Assembly (NCBI GenBank): GCA_910585625.1
Contig: CAJUFQ010000001.1
Location: 62,001-126,000 of the forward strand
Direction: 5' to 3'
From: an uncultured Lachnospiraceae bacterium
GTDB taxonomy: Bacteria > Bacillota > Clostridia > Lachnospirales > Lachnospiraceae
Length of the DNA stretch: 64,000 nt
Below the pieces are notes generated by a model, which was not told the DNA's origin, ran no database searches, and was given only the letters and a program-made list of their open reading frames with translations. Both the position numbers and the translations under genes were made by a program. The number at the start of each line of letters is the position of its first letter. Position 1 is the stretch's first letter. Below are positions 51,382-61,467 of this stretch, piece after piece.

Positions 51382-51392
51382 GAGGATTGTGT

Positions 51393-52058
51393 ATGGATAT
51401 GGAGAAAATTTCATCGGTAAGCAGTTTGGTTACGCCAGAGCTGGAGGAGCAGTTGCGCGGTGTGCTGGGGAAGCTGGCCGGGGAGGTTCAGATGGCGTGC
51501 GTCGTGGATTTGGAGGACAGGGCGTGTGTGGAAATGGCGGAGTTGGCGCGCCATGTCGTCGGCCTGTCAGAGAAATTGTCCTGCCAGTTCTATGAGCCGC
51601 AGGAAGCCAAAGATTCCTTGCCAGGGATTGACGTCTCCCTGCTTCCGGCAACTGCGCTGTACAAGGATGGCCGTTATACGGGCGTTGCCTTCCACGGAGT
51701 GACCGGCGGGAGGGAAATGAATTCCCTCGTAATTGCCCTCTACAATGTGGCGGGGCCCGGGCAGGAAATGGATAAGCGGCTGCTGAAAAAGCTTGGCAAG
51801 CTGACGCAGAAGGCAGAGATGAAGATTTTTGTTTCCCTGTCCTGCCATCACTGTGCAAAACAGGTGATTGCCTGCCAGCAGATGGCGGCGTTTTCGGAAG
51901 CGGTTGAGGCCAGGATGATTGACGCCAGGCTGTATCCGCATCTGGCAGAAGAATACAAGATTGAGCGGATTCCCATGACCGTCATCAATGACAAGGAAGT
52001 GCTGCTGGGCGTGAAGACGGCAGAAGAGATGTATCAGATATTGAAGTCTTGTCCGTAA
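51393..52058 (+). CDS. AhpF N-terminal-like double thioredoxin-fold protein
   Basis: A 221-residue protein corresponding to the N-terminal domain of AhpF: two thioredoxin-like folds, the second with the active site LSCHHCAKQV (C151 and C154) and the cis-Pro region ERIPMTVIND near 191. In AhpF this part passes electrons from the flavoprotein to AhpC. Here it is free-standing, without the FAD/NADH domains, so a separate thioredoxin reductase must supply electrons. The ATG at 51393 is six bases after GGAGGA. It is co-transcribed with ahpC. Confidence 0.88.
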   Translation: MDMEKISSVSSLVTPELEEQLRGVLGKLAGEVQMACVVDLEDRACVEMAELARHVVGLSEKLSCQFYEPQEAKDSLPGIDVSLLPATALYKDGRYTGVAFHGVTGGREMNSLVIALYNVAGPGQEMDKRLLKKLGKLTQKAEMKIFVSLSCHHCAKQVIACQQMAAFSEAVEARMIDARLYPHLAEEYKIERIPMTVINDKEVLLGVKTAEEMYQILKSCP

Positions 52059-52137
52059 GTTTGTTGGCAATATAGACAAATGCATCCTCTGCTTTTTGAC
52101 AATTTTAGACATATTTTTACTTTTTTCAAAATACGGC

Positions 52138-52166
52138 TTGAATTATTTTGTGAAAGATGCTAGCAT
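52138..52166 (+). promoter_or_regulatory. Candidate promoter of the glpP leader
   Basis: TTGAAT (52138-52143) and TAGCAT (52161-52166) lie 17 bases apart and would start transcription just before the leader terminator. A TTGACA lies upstream at about 52097 but lacks a matching -10. Confidence 0.4.
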
Positions 52167-52205
52167 ATGTTTATACAAAACGAAATACAGACCAGGAGAA
52201 CACGG

Positions 52206-52253
52206 AGTAGGGTTGACACGGCAGAGATGCTGTTTATTAGCCCTACTTTTTTT
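52206..52253 (+). promoter_or_regulatory. Leader terminator before glpP (candidate GlpP antitermination site)
   Basis: AGTAGGG (52206-52212) pairs with CCCTACT (52241-52247) and a run of seven T follows, forming an intrinsic terminator about 90 bases before the glpP ATG. Terminators in leaders of glp genes are the targets of GlpP, which prevents termination when glycerol-3-phosphate is bound. Placement here suggests self-control of glpP and the co-transcribed glpK. Confidence 0.7.
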
Positions 52254-52341
52254 AGCACAATCGCAGAAAGGTGTGCCCTGACATTGGAGGTGAGGACTGG
52301 CAGAGATGAAATAAAACCAGCGAGTGATTTGTGGAGGAATT

Positions 52342-52908
52342 ATGGAACAGAGATTTTACGATGCAATGACAGATTGCCCGGTGATAGCTGCAGTTAAGGA
52401 TTTTGAGGGAGTTGAGCGATGTCTGGAGTCGGAAGTGAAGATTGTGTTTATCCTGTTTGGGGATATGTGCAACATCTCAGAAATCGTAGAGAAGATAAAA
52501 GAGGCAGATAAGATAGCGCTGGTGCATATTGATTTGGTTGAGGGGTTAAGCAACCATGAGGTGGCAGTGGATTATATCCGCAAGAATACGAAAGCAGATG
52601 GCATTATTTCCACGCGGATGAATATGATTAATCGTGCGAAGGAGTTGTCTCTGTACACGGTTTTCCGTATATTTGTTTTGGACTCCAGGGCTTTTCACAG
52701 CATTGAGAGGCAGAAGAGGCAGATAAAGGCAGATTTTATCGAGATACTGCCGGGGGTCATGCCTAAGATTATAAGAAAAGTCAACAGGCTCAGTACTCAG
52801 CCGGTGATTGCGGGGGGGCTGATTAGTGACCGGGAGGACGTCATTGATGCATTGGATGCGGGGGCAATTTCCGTTTCTACGACAAATCAGGACATATGGT
52901 TTATGTAG
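52342..52908 (+). CDS. glpP: Glycerol-3-phosphate-responsive antiterminator
   Basis: A 188-residue RNA-binding regulator with a TIM-barrel-like fold. Motifs of the GlpP family are visible: PVIAAVKD near residue 13, VFILFGDMCNI, ALVHIDLVEGLSNHEVAVDYI near 60, ADGIISTRMN and LPGVMPKII with AGGLISDREDV near the end. It senses glycerol-3-phosphate and lets RNA polymerase pass leader terminators. The ATG at 52342 follows GTGGAGGA. glpK begins 47 bases later without a terminator between. Two leader terminators (52206 and 55488) are its likely targets. Confidence 0.93.
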   Translation: MEQRFYDAMTDCPVIAAVKDFEGVERCLESEVKIVFILFGDMCNISEIVEKIKEADKIALVHIDLVEGLSNHEVAVDYIRKNTKADGIISTRMNMINRAKELSLYTVFRIFVLDSRAFHSIERQKRQIKADFIEILPGVMPKIIRKVNRLSTQPVIAGGLISDREDVIDALDAGAISVSTTNQDIWFM

Positions 52909-52937
52909 GCGGCAGATGCATGGAAACTAATTTATAA

Positions 52938-54452
<1,515 letters not shown>

Positions 54453-54468
54453 GCAAGAGATAAATACC

Positions 54469-54518
54469 CTGCCCGGGACGTTCAAGGTTCCTCGCAGAGG
54501 GCTGTGTGTCCCGGGCAG
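54469..54518 (+). promoter_or_regulatory. Two-part hairpin between glpK and glpF
   Basis: CTGCCCGGGAC (54469-54479) pairs perfectly with GTCCCGGGCAG (54508-54518). Inside it CCTC-GCA-GAGG (54490-54500) forms a second stem. There is no T run, so it more likely marks RNA processing or differential stability between glpK and glpF than a true end. Confidence 0.6.
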
Positions 54519-54565
54519 AGGCTAAAAATACAAAAATCAAAACAGACAGTAAAGGGGGAACGCAT

Positions 54566-55270
54566 ATGTTACCATATATCGCAGAATTTATAGGAACCAT
54601 GATATTGATTCTCTTGGGAGATGGCGTAGTAGCTAATGTGACGCTCAATAAATCAGGAATGAAAGGCGCTGGATCGATTCAGATTACATTTGCCTGGGGC
54701 CTTGCCGTTATGGTGCCTGCCTTCATATTTGGGGCAGCGTCCGGGGCTCATTTCAATCCGGCATTAACCTTGGCTCTGGCGGCAGACGGAAGCCTTGCAT
54801 GGAGTTTGGTGCCAGGATACATTGTCGCTCAGTTTGCAGGCGCGTTTGTCGGCGCATGTATCGTATATATCCTGTTCAAGGGACAGTATGATGCAACGGA
54901 AGATCAGGCTACCAAGCTCGGCACATTCTGCTGTGCCCCGTCCATACCGAACACTGTATTGAATCTGCTCAGTGAGATTGTTGGGACTTTCGTGCTTGTA
55001 TTTGCAATCAAAGGGCTTCCGGCAGACGCACCGGCTGGCGTAGGCAACCTTTTAGTATTCGGAATCATCGTTTCCATCGGCATGTCTCTCGGCGGCCTTA
55101 CCGGATATGCAATCAATCCGGCGCGTGATATCGGGCCTCGTCTGGCACATGCAGTGCTTCCGATAAAGGGAAAAGGAAGCTCCAATTTCGGATATGCAGC
55201 TATCACGCTGTGCGGGCCGATTATCGGCGCACTCTTAGCAGTTGGGTTATATGCAGTAATTCCATGGTAG
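54566..55270 (+). CDS. glpF: Glycerol facilitator (aquaglyceroporin)
   Basis: A 234-residue MIP-family channel with six helices and both half-helix motifs: HFNPALTLAL near residue 68 and INPARDIGPRLAH near 190. The Asp in NPARD marks glyceroporins rather than water-only aquaporins. The ATG at 54566 follows AAAGGGGGAA; a longer frame from 54506 starts in the intergenic hairpin. It feeds glycerol to GlpK. Confidence 0.95.
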   Translation: MLPYIAEFIGTMILILLGDGVVANVTLNKSGMKGAGSIQITFAWGLAVMVPAFIFGAASGAHFNPALTLALAADGSLAWSLVPGYIVAQFAGAFVGACIVYILFKGQYDATEDQATKLGTFCCAPSIPNTVLNLLSEIVGTFVLVFAIKGLPADAPAGVGNLLVFGIIVSIGMSLGGLTGYAINPARDIGPRLAHAVLPIKGKGSSNFGYAAITLCGPIIGALLAVGLYAVIPW

Positions 55271-55487
55271 AATATGGGACGGAGGTCACTGCCGTTACCA
55301 GAGGGATGAACCAAAGCTGGGAGGAATCCTTATGCCTCTTATCGGAGCCATAATATTATAGTTTATTCCCGCGGGCAATGAGGAAAATAGCCGTGTTCAC
55401 AAGGATATTTGACGAAAGCCGCGAGGGTCAAATTGCGGGGGATTTGACTTGTGGAAGCATATTCATAAGGCATTGCAGAGAGGATGG

Positions 55488-55537
55488 AGAGGCAATGGTT
55501 ACACTTCTGACCGGGAGTGTGATTGTTGCCTCTTTTA
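55488..55537 (+). promoter_or_regulatory. Leader terminator before the GlpO-like oxidase (candidate GlpP site)
   Basis: AGAGGCAA (55488-55495) pairs with TTGCCTCT (55526-55533), extended by ACACT/AGTGT inside, and TTTATTT follows. It is an intrinsic terminator placed in the leader of the oxidase operon, 78 bases before the ATG, which mirrors the glpP leader. A possible -35 TTGACT (55445) lies upstream. The rest of 55271-55487 holds nothing else I can support; the frame at 55378-55581 crosses this hairpin and is not a gene. Confidence 0.7.
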
Positions 55538-55614
55538 TTTCATTAGGGCTACGGTACGAAAGCTCTTCGCATTTCCCATAGTATATAGGATTTTAGAAAG
55601 GACAGGTGGATTGT

Positions 55615-57051
55615 ATGTATGACGTAGTAATTATCGGAGCAGGCGTGTCTGGGGCGGCTTCCGCCAGGGAGCTATCCAAGTACAAGCTGAAAGTATGCGT
55701 GGTGGAGAAAGAGGAGGACGTCTGCTGCGGAACCTCCAAAGCGAACAGCGCCATTGCCCACGCAGGATTTGACGCAGAGAGCGGTTCTTTGATGGCGAAA
55801 CTTAATGTGGAAGGAAGCCAGATGATGGAAGGGCTTTCCAAAGAACTTGACTTCCCATATAAGAAAAACGGTTCTTTGGTGGTATGCCTCCGGGAAGAGG
55901 AAATCCCCAACCTGGAAGAGCTGTATGAGCGGGGCGTGAAGAACGGCGTAAAAGATCTCCGCATTATTAATAGGAAGGAACTGGAAGAATTAGAGCCTAA
56001 TATTGCGGATGAAGCAGTGGCAGCATTGTATGCACCTACGGGTGGGATTGTTTGTCCCTTTGGCATGAACATTGCTTTTGCGGAAAATGCAGCCTGCAAT
56101 GGCGTGGAATTCAAGTTTGACACGGAAGTCACCGGATTTGAGAGGAACGGTGACTTATGGACGGTGAAGACAAGCCAGGGGGATATTGAGACGAGGTATG
56201 TGGTAAATGCAGCAGGCGTCTATGCAGATCAGTTCCATAATATGGTGAGCGAAAAGAAGCTGCACATCACGCCGCGGCGTGGGGATTACTGCCTGTTGGA
56301 CCGTTCTACGGAAGGGTTCGTGACACATACGATATTCCAGCTTCCTGGAAAATATGGGAAGGGCGTGCTGGTTACGCCGACAGTCCATGGCAATACGTTG
56401 GTCGGGCCCACAGCCATTGATATCGAGGACAGGGAAGGGACAAACACCACGCAGGCGGGGATTGACGAGCTGATTGGCAAAGCAGGAACCACAGTAAAAG
56501 GACTGCCGATCCGCCAGGTGATTACATCATTTGCAGGGCTTCGCGCCCATGAGGACGGACATGAATTCTGCATTGGGGAACTGGAGGACGCCAAGGGGTT
56601 TATTGACTGTGCAGGAATCGAATCTCCAGGGCTGACCAGCGCGCCAGCCATCGGTAAGATGGTGGCAGAGATTGTGAAAGATCTTGCCGGTGCAGAAGAG
56701 AATCCTGATTTCGTGGCGGAGAGGAAAGGCATTTTAGATCCTAAGGCTTTGAGCAATGAAGAACGTGCAAAACTGATTCAGGAAAACCCAGCATATGGAA
56801 ACATCATCTGCCGCTGTGAGATGATTACAGAGGGTGAGATTATAGATGCCATCAACCGTCCTCTGGGGGCGAAATCCTTAGACGGCGTGAAACGCAGGAC
56901 CAGGGCGGGGATGGGACGCTGCCAGGCAGGATTCTGTTCTCCCAGGACGATTGAAATCCTTGCAAGAGAACGCGGGGTCGACCCGTCGGAGATAACGAAG
57001 TCCGGCGGAAACTCCAAGATTATCGTAGGAATCAACAAAGACAGAATATAG
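55615..57051 (+). CDS. GlpO-like FAD-dependent glycerol-3-phosphate oxidoreductase with BFD-like domain
   Basis: A 478-residue flavoprotein. The N-terminal DAO-type domain has the FAD motif DVVIIGAGVSGAASARELS (residues 3-21), ANSAIAHAGFDAE near 46 and VNAAGVYADQFHNM near 200. The last 90 residues carry a BFD-like [2Fe-2S] site with ICRCEM near 397 and GRCQAGFC near 432. This resembles anaerobic GlpA. The ATG at 55615 is preferred over a GTG three codons earlier. With the next two genes it forms a GlpABC-like trio that oxidises glycerol-3-phosphate to DHAP; the final electron acceptor is unknown. Confidence 0.85.
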   Translation: MYDVVIIGAGVSGAASARELSKYKLKVCVVEKEEDVCCGTSKANSAIAHAGFDAESGSLMAKLNVEGSQMMEGLSKELDFPYKKNGSLVVCLREEEIPNLEELYERGVKNGVKDLRIINRKELEELEPNIADEAVAALYAPTGGIVCPFGMNIAFAENAACNGVEFKFDTEVTGFERNGDLWTVKTSQGDIETRYVVNAAGVYADQFHNMVSEKKLHITPRRGDYCLLDRSTEGFVTHTIFQLPGKYGKGVLVTPTVHGNTLVGPTAIDIEDREGTNTTQAGIDELIGKAGTTVKGLPIRQVITSFAGLRAHEDGHEFCIGELEDAKGFIDCAGIESPGLTSAPAIGKMVAEIVKDLAGAEENPDFVAERKGILDPKALSNEERAKLIQENPAYGNIICRCEMITEGEIIDAINRPLGAKSLDGVKRRTRAGMGRCQAGFCSPRTIEILARERGVDPSEITKSGGNSKIIVGINKDRI

Positions 57052-57065
57052 TCGGAAAGCGAGGA

Positions 57066-58343
57066 ATGAGTATGTTAAAGTATGATATCGTAATTGTAGG
57101 CGGCGGCCCGGCAGGACTGGCAGCAGCAGTGTCTGCAAAAAGGAATGGCATAGCTTCCATCCTGGTTCTGGAGCGGGATAAGGAACTTGGAGGAATTTTA
57201 AATCAGTGCATCCACAACGGTTTTGGACTGCATACGTTCAAAGAGGAGCTGACCGGGCCGGAATATGCGGGAAGGTTTATTGAGCAGCTGAAAGAGGAGA
57301 AGATTGAATATAAATTAAATACGATGGTAATGGACATATCAGACAGCAAGGTTGTGACAGCCATGAACCGTGAAGAAGGAATGTTCGAAATTCAGGCAAA
57401 AGCAGTGGTTCTCGCCATGGGATGCCGGGAACGTGCCAGGGGCGCGCTGAACATCCCGGGATACCGTCCGGCTGGGATTTATTCTGCCGGCACGGCGCAG
57501 CGTCTCGTGAACATGGAAGGTTATATGCCGGGGCGCGAAGTCGTGATTCTAGGTTCCGGCGATATCGGCTTGATTATGGCGAGGAGAATGACGTTGGAGG
57601 GTGCGAAGGTAAAAGTGGTTGCAGAGCTGCTCCCATACTCCGGCGGCCTGAAACGTAATATCGTGCAGTGCCTCGATGATTTTGGGATTCCGCTTAAACT
57701 GAGCCATACGGTCGTAGACATTGACGGCAAAGAACGCGTGGAAGGGATTACGATTGCACAGGTCGATGAAAACAGGAGGCCGATTCCGGGAACGGAAGAG
57801 CATTATACTTGCGATACGCTGCTCCTTTCCTGCGGCCTGATTCCTGAGAATGAAATTTCCAGGAGCCTGGGCGTGGAAATGAGCCCTATCACATCCGGCC
57901 CGCTGGTCAACGAGTGCCTGGAAACGAACGTCGAGGGTGTGTTTGCCTGCGGCAATGTGCTTCATGTGCATGACCTGGTGGATTTTGTTTCAGAAGAGGC
58001 CGGGGCAGCAGGGAAGCATGCGGCGGAATATGTGGCAAATGGCGCGAAGCACCAGCCGAGCAATGCGAAGGATATTCCGATTGTCGCGACGGAGGGTGCG
58101 CGCTATACGGTTCCTAAGACCATCAATCCAGACAGGATGGATGAGAAGCATACTGTCCGTTTCCGCGTAGGAGATGTATATAAGAACTGTTATGTATCCG
58201 TATACCTCAACGAGGAGCGCGTCATCCACAGAAAACGCCCGGTGGTCGCGCCTGGCGAGATGGAGGAGGTTGTGCTGAAGAAAGAAGATTTGGCAGCATT
58301 TCCGGGTTTGTCCCAGATAACTGTGAAGATAGAGGAGGCGTAG
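57066..58343 (+). CDS. FAD/NAD-dependent oxidoreductase of the glycerol operon
   Basis: A 425-residue pyridine-nucleotide-type flavoprotein. It has VIVGGGPAGLAAA near residue 9 for FAD, the AMGCRERARGALNIPGYRPAGIYSAGTAQ segment around 118-146, the second Rossmann motif VVILGSGDIGLIMARRM near 158 and GVFACGNVLHVHDLVD near 296. It is the usual companion between the GlpA-like protein and a DUF1667 protein. It could pass electrons between the oxidase and NAD(P)H or another carrier. A second ATG at 57072 has better ribosome-site spacing, so the true start may be two codons later. Confidence 0.85.
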   Translation: MSMLKYDIVIVGGGPAGLAAAVSAKRNGIASILVLERDKELGGILNQCIHNGFGLHTFKEELTGPEYAGRFIEQLKEEKIEYKLNTMVMDISDSKVVTAMNREEGMFEIQAKAVVLAMGCRERARGALNIPGYRPAGIYSAGTAQRLVNMEGYMPGREVVILGSGDIGLIMARRMTLEGAKVKVVAELLPYSGGLKRNIVQCLDDFGIPLKLSHTVVDIDGKERVEGITIAQVDENRRPIPGTEEHYTCDTLLLSCGLIPENEISRSLGVEMSPITSGPLVNECLETNVEGVFACGNVLHVHDLVDFVSEEAGAAGKHAAEYVANGAKHQPSNAKDIPIVATEGARYTVPKTINPDRMDEKHTVRFRVGDVYKNCYVSVYLNEERVIHRKRPVVAPGEMEEVVLKKEDLAAFPGLSQITVKIEEA

Positions 58344-58346
58344 ATT

Positions 58347-58706
58347 ATGGAAACAAGAGAACTGATTTGCATCGGCTGCCCGATGGGGTGTCCCCTGAAA
58401 GTGGAAATGGACGGCGGGGAAGTGTCCAGCGTGACAGGCAATACTTGTAAGCGCGGAGATGATTATGCGAGAAAAGAAGTGACGAATCCTACGAGGATAG
58501 TCACCAGTTCCGTTATCGTGGAAGGCGGAAGCCTGGCGGCAGTGTCCGTAAAGACGAAAGAAGACATTCCGAAAGGGAAGATTTTTGACATCATGAAGGC
58601 CTTAAAGGGAGTGAAAGTGCAGGCCCCTGTCCATATCGGCGACGTGATTTTGAGCAATGTGGCGGATACCGGGGTAGACATCATTGCCACAAAAGACGTA
58701 TTATAA
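58347..58706 (+). CDS. DUF1667 domain protein of the glycerol operon
   Basis: A 119-residue cytoplasmic protein with four cysteines near the start: CIGCPMGCPLKV (8, 11, 15 region) and TCKRGDDYA near 31. These suit an iron-sulfur or metal site. DUF1667 proteins regularly follow GlpO-like and FAD-oxidoreductase genes in Clostridia and are thought to act as an electron-transfer subunit. It begins three bases after the previous stop, so translation is coupled. A strong terminator follows. Confidence 0.88.
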   Translation: METRELICIGCPMGCPLKVEMDGGEVSSVTGNTCKRGDDYARKEVTNPTRIVTSSVIVEGGSLAAVSVKTKEDIPKGKIFDIMKALKGVKVQAPVHIGDVILSNVADTGVDIIATKDVL

Positions 58707-58718
58707 AGGAAGCACACG

Positions 58719-58758
58719 AATCCCCCCTGCATCATAAGATAATGCAGGGGGGATTTTT
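58719..58758 (+). terminator. Strong terminator after the glycerol operon, overlapping the ymxH start
   Basis: A perfect 14-bp stem, AATCCCCCCTGCAT (58719-58732) against its complement at 58742-58755, with a T run ending at 58758. The ymxH ATG is the next base. The only purine-rich ribosome-site candidate of ymxH, GGGGGG, is in the 3' arm. Confidence 0.9.
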
Positions 58759-59004
58759 ATGCGTTTGTGTGAACTGCGGGAAAAAGAAGTCATCAACATC
58801 TGTAACTGTGAGTGTTTGGGATTTGTGGTTGATGTGGATATAGATATCTGCACTGGGATGGTTCTCGCCCTGATTATCCCTGGCTGCGGGAAATGTTGGG
58901 GGCTTTTCGGCAGGGGAAGCGAGACAGTGATTCCCTGGAAACAGGTTGTCAAGATTGGCCCGGACATCATCCTGGTAGAAATTCCGCAGCCGCCGCCAAA
59001 ATAG
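58759..59004 (+). CDS. ymxH: YlmC/YmxH family PRC-barrel sporulation protein
   Basis: An 81-residue protein matching YlmC/YmxH: LREKEVINICNCECLGFVVDVDIDICTG, IIPGCGKCWGLFGRG, VIPWKQVVKIGPDIILVEI. In these proteins the first half usually reads ICDGxRLG; here several positions are Cys, giving six cysteines in total. The function is unclear, but members are conserved in spore formers. The ATG directly follows the T run of the glp terminator, and any Shine-Dalgarno sits inside that stem, so expression would need a different transcript start or unfolding. Confidence 0.85.
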   Translation: MRLCELREKEVINICNCECLGFVVDVDIDICTGMVLALIIPGCGKCWGLFGRGSETVIPWKQVVKIGPDIILVEIPQPPPK

Positions 59005-59087
59005 CATTTTTTGCTTTTCATGAATATATCAGATAAAAAATTCCATACTAAAATTTAGACAATAATAGAATTTTAGGAGGATGATTC

Positions 59088-60521
59088 ATGAAAAGGAAGC
59101 TTTTATCGATATTGCTGACAGTGGCATTGGCTGCGGTTACGGTAGCAGGCTGCGGAAGCGGGGACGGAGGCAATGATGGGAATAGGGCAGATAACAATGT
59201 CGAGGGCAATGGCACGAATCAGGATGGCAATGATGCGGCACAGGATGACAACGGTGCGGATCGGGAAGAGGACGGCCTGATAGAGGAAGTGGCCGGTTCT
59301 GTATATTACCTGAATTTTAAGCCCGAGCAGGCAGAGCAATGGAAAGACCTGGCGGAGGAATACAGTAATGAGACTGGCATTCCGGTAACGATAGAGACTG
59401 CGGCGTCAGGAACTTATGAGTCCACGCTGAAATCAGAAATGGCTAAGTCAGCAGCTCCGACTCTGTTCCAGGTGAATGGCCCGGCGGGGCTTGCTTCCTG
59501 GAAAGATTATTGTTACGACTTAAAGGACAGCGCGGTTTATAAAAACCTCAAGAGCGATGACTTTGCGTTGATCAGTGATGACGGGCAAGTCCAGGGCGTT
59601 GCCTATGTCATTGAGACGTATGGGCTGATTTATAATAAGGACATCATTGACGAGTATTGCGAGATGGATGGGGCGAAAATTAAGGATGTCTCCGAAATTA
59701 ACAGTTTTGCCAAGCTCAAGGAAGTGGCGGATGATATGCAGGCAAAGAAGGACGAGCTGGGAATCAAGGGAGTTTTTGCGTCGGCAGGCATGGATTCTTC
59801 TTCGGACTGGCGGTTCAAGACCCATCTGGCCAATATGCCGATTTATTTCGAATATCAGGATGAAGACCTTGACACCGCAGATGTCATCAAAGGAACTCAT
59901 CTGGATGCCTATAAAAATATCTGGGATTTGTATATTACAGATTCTACGGTAGAACCAACGATGATTTCCGGCATGACCGGGGAAGATGCAGCGGCAGAGT
60001 TTTCCATGGGCGAGGCTGTATTTTACCAGAACGGGACTTGGGCATATAAAGACATTACCGGCAACGATGTTGACGACGATGACATGGGGATGCTGCCGAT
60101 TTATATTGGTGTGGGTGACGAGGCAAACCAGGGATTATGCACTGGGTCTGAAAATTACTGGTGCGTGAACAAAAATGCTTCTAAGGATGACATCAAGGCT
60201 ACGCTGGGATTCCTTGAATGGGTTATTACCAGCGACAGGGGAAGGGAGACGTTCCGTGACGAGATGGGATTCGTGACGCCGTTTACCACTTTCACGGATG
60301 AGTATATGCCGGAAAATCCGCTGGTGGCAGCTGCCAACGAATATATTGACAGCGGAAAGACATCCGTCCCCTGGGTATTTTCCACGATTCCTTCGGAAGG
60401 CTGGAAGAACGGCGTAGGAAGCGCATTGCTGGAATACGCGCAGGGGACTGGAGACTGGGAGGCCGTAAAGAAGGCGTTTGTCGATGGCTGGGCTTCCGAG
60501 TACAAAGCAGTAAACCAATAA
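59088..60521 (+). CDS. Carbohydrate ABC transporter substrate-binding lipoprotein
   Basis: A 477-residue family 1 sugar-binding protein. The lipobox VTVAGC (Cys near residue 22) is followed by an Asn/Asp/Gly-rich linker to about 65. The mature domain has YLNFKPEQAEQWKDLAEEY, GTYESTLKSEMAKSAAPTLFQVNG and AWVFPIV-free C-terminal SEGWKNGVGSALLEYAQG. The next genes encode two permeases and MalQ, which suggests maltodextrins or another alpha-glucoside, but this is inference. TTAGGAGGATGATTC precedes the ATG. The ATPase is not in the operon and is probably a shared MsmK-type protein. Confidence 0.92.
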   Translation: MKRKLLSILLTVALAAVTVAGCGSGDGGNDGNRADNNVEGNGTNQDGNDAAQDDNGADREEDGLIEEVAGSVYYLNFKPEQAEQWKDLAEEYSNETGIPVTIETAASGTYESTLKSEMAKSAAPTLFQVNGPAGLASWKDYCYDLKDSAVYKNLKSDDFALISDDGQVQGVAYVIETYGLIYNKDIIDEYCEMDGAKIKDVSEINSFAKLKEVADDMQAKKDELGIKGVFASAGMDSSSDWRFKTHLANMPIYFEYQDEDLDTADVIKGTHLDAYKNIWDLYITDSTVEPTMISGMTGEDAAAEFSMGEAVFYQNGTWAYKDITGNDVDDDDMGMLPIYIGVGDEANQGLCTGSENYWCVNKNASKDDIKATLGFLEWVITSDRGRETFRDEMGFVTPFTTFTDEYMPENPLVAAANEYIDSGKTSVPWVFSTIPSEGWKNGVGSALLEYAQGTGDWEAVKKAFVDGWASEYKAVNQ

Positions 60522-60543
60522 CTACAGCGTATCATATGTCTGC

Positions 60544-60588
60544 CAGGGGTGGCTTGCCATCCCTGTAGTATGTCCGTGGTTGCGGACA
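60544..60588 (+). promoter_or_regulatory. Two hairpins between the binding-protein and permease genes
   Basis: CAGGGGTGGC...GCCATCCCTG (60544-60565) and TGTCCG-TGGTTG-CGGACA (60571-60588) form two stems without T runs. Such stems commonly lower or destabilise permease expression relative to the binding protein. Confidence 0.5.
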
Positions 60589-60624
60589 GGCAGTTTATGC
60601 GTGAATCTATTTTGGAGGCGGTTT

Positions 60625-61467
60625 ATGCAGAAATCATTGAAAAAATATTTCCCCGTGTTTGCGCTCCCGACACTGGCGGCCTTTACAATCGGATTTTTTA
60701 TTCCATTTCTCATGGGCATTTATCTGTCCTTTTGCAAATTCACCACAGTGACGGACGCAAAGTTCATAGGCATAGGGAATTACCTGAAAATTCTATCAGA
60801 CAAGACATTTCTCCATTCGCTCTGGTATACGGCGGCGTTTACGATTGTATCCATGACGCTTATTAACGTGTTGGCGTTTGCCGTGGCAATGCTGCTGACG
60901 AAGGGAATCCGGGGGACAAATGCATTCCGCACGGTATTTTTCATGCCAAACTTAATCGGGGGGATTGTCCTGGGCTATATCTGGCAGCTCTTATTAAACG
61001 GTATCCTTGCTCATTACCAGAAGACCCTGACATATAATTCCGTTTATGGGTTTTGGGGGCTGGTCATCCTCATGTGCTGGCAGCAGATAGGGTATATGAT
61101 GATTATCTATATCTCAGGCATCCAGAATGTCCCGCCCGAGCTGATAGAGGCGGCAAAAATTGACGGCGCGAAACCAGCGCAGATTTTGTGGCATGTGACA
61201 ATCCCTATGGTGATGCCGTCAATCACAATCTGCACGTTCCTGACGCTGACAAATGGATTCAAGCTTTTTGACCAGAATCTTGCGCTGACAAACGGCGAGC
61301 CGTCGCGGATGTCTGAGCTGCTGGCTTTGAATATTTTTTACACATTTTATGGAAGGGCTGGCTATGAAGGGGTAGGGCAGGCAAAAGCAGTCGTGTTCTT
61401 CATTCTGGTCGCGCTTATAGCCATAATCCAGACAAGACTGACGAGAACGAAGGAGGTGCAGCAGTAA
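60625..61467 (+). CDS. Sugar ABC transporter permease (MalF type)
   Basis: A 280-residue membrane protein with six helices. It has the sugar-permease start PVFALPTLAAFTIGFFIPF, FRTVFFMPNLIGGIVLGYIWQ, and the EAA loop LIEAAKIDGAKPAQILWHVTIP near residue 188. The ATG at 60625 follows TTGGAGGCG; an upstream ATG at 60580 sits in the hairpin. Its TAA shares a base with the next ATG (TAATG), so the permeases are coupled. Confidence 0.93.
   Translation: MQKSLKKYFPVFALPTLAAFTIGFFIPFLMGIYLSFCKFTTVTDAKFIGIGNYLKILSDKTFLHSLWYTAAFTIVSMTLINVLAFAVAMLLTKGIRGTNAFRTVFFMPNLIGGIVLGYIWQLLLNGILAHYQKTLTYNSVYGFWGLVILMCWQQIGYMMIIYISGIQNVPPELIEAAKIDGAKPAQILWHVTIPMVMPSITICTFLTLTNGFKLFDQNLALTNGEPSRMSELLALNIFYTFYGRAGYEGVGQAKAVVFFILVALIAIIQTRLTRTKEVQQ

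Noticed and set aside
52096..52281. Open frame of 61 codons upstream of glpP
   Set aside because: It runs through the leader terminator at 52206-52253 and has no ribosome site.
55378..55581. Open frame of 67 codons before the GlpO-like gene
   Set aside because: It crosses the leader terminator, lacks a ribosome site and shows no protein pattern.
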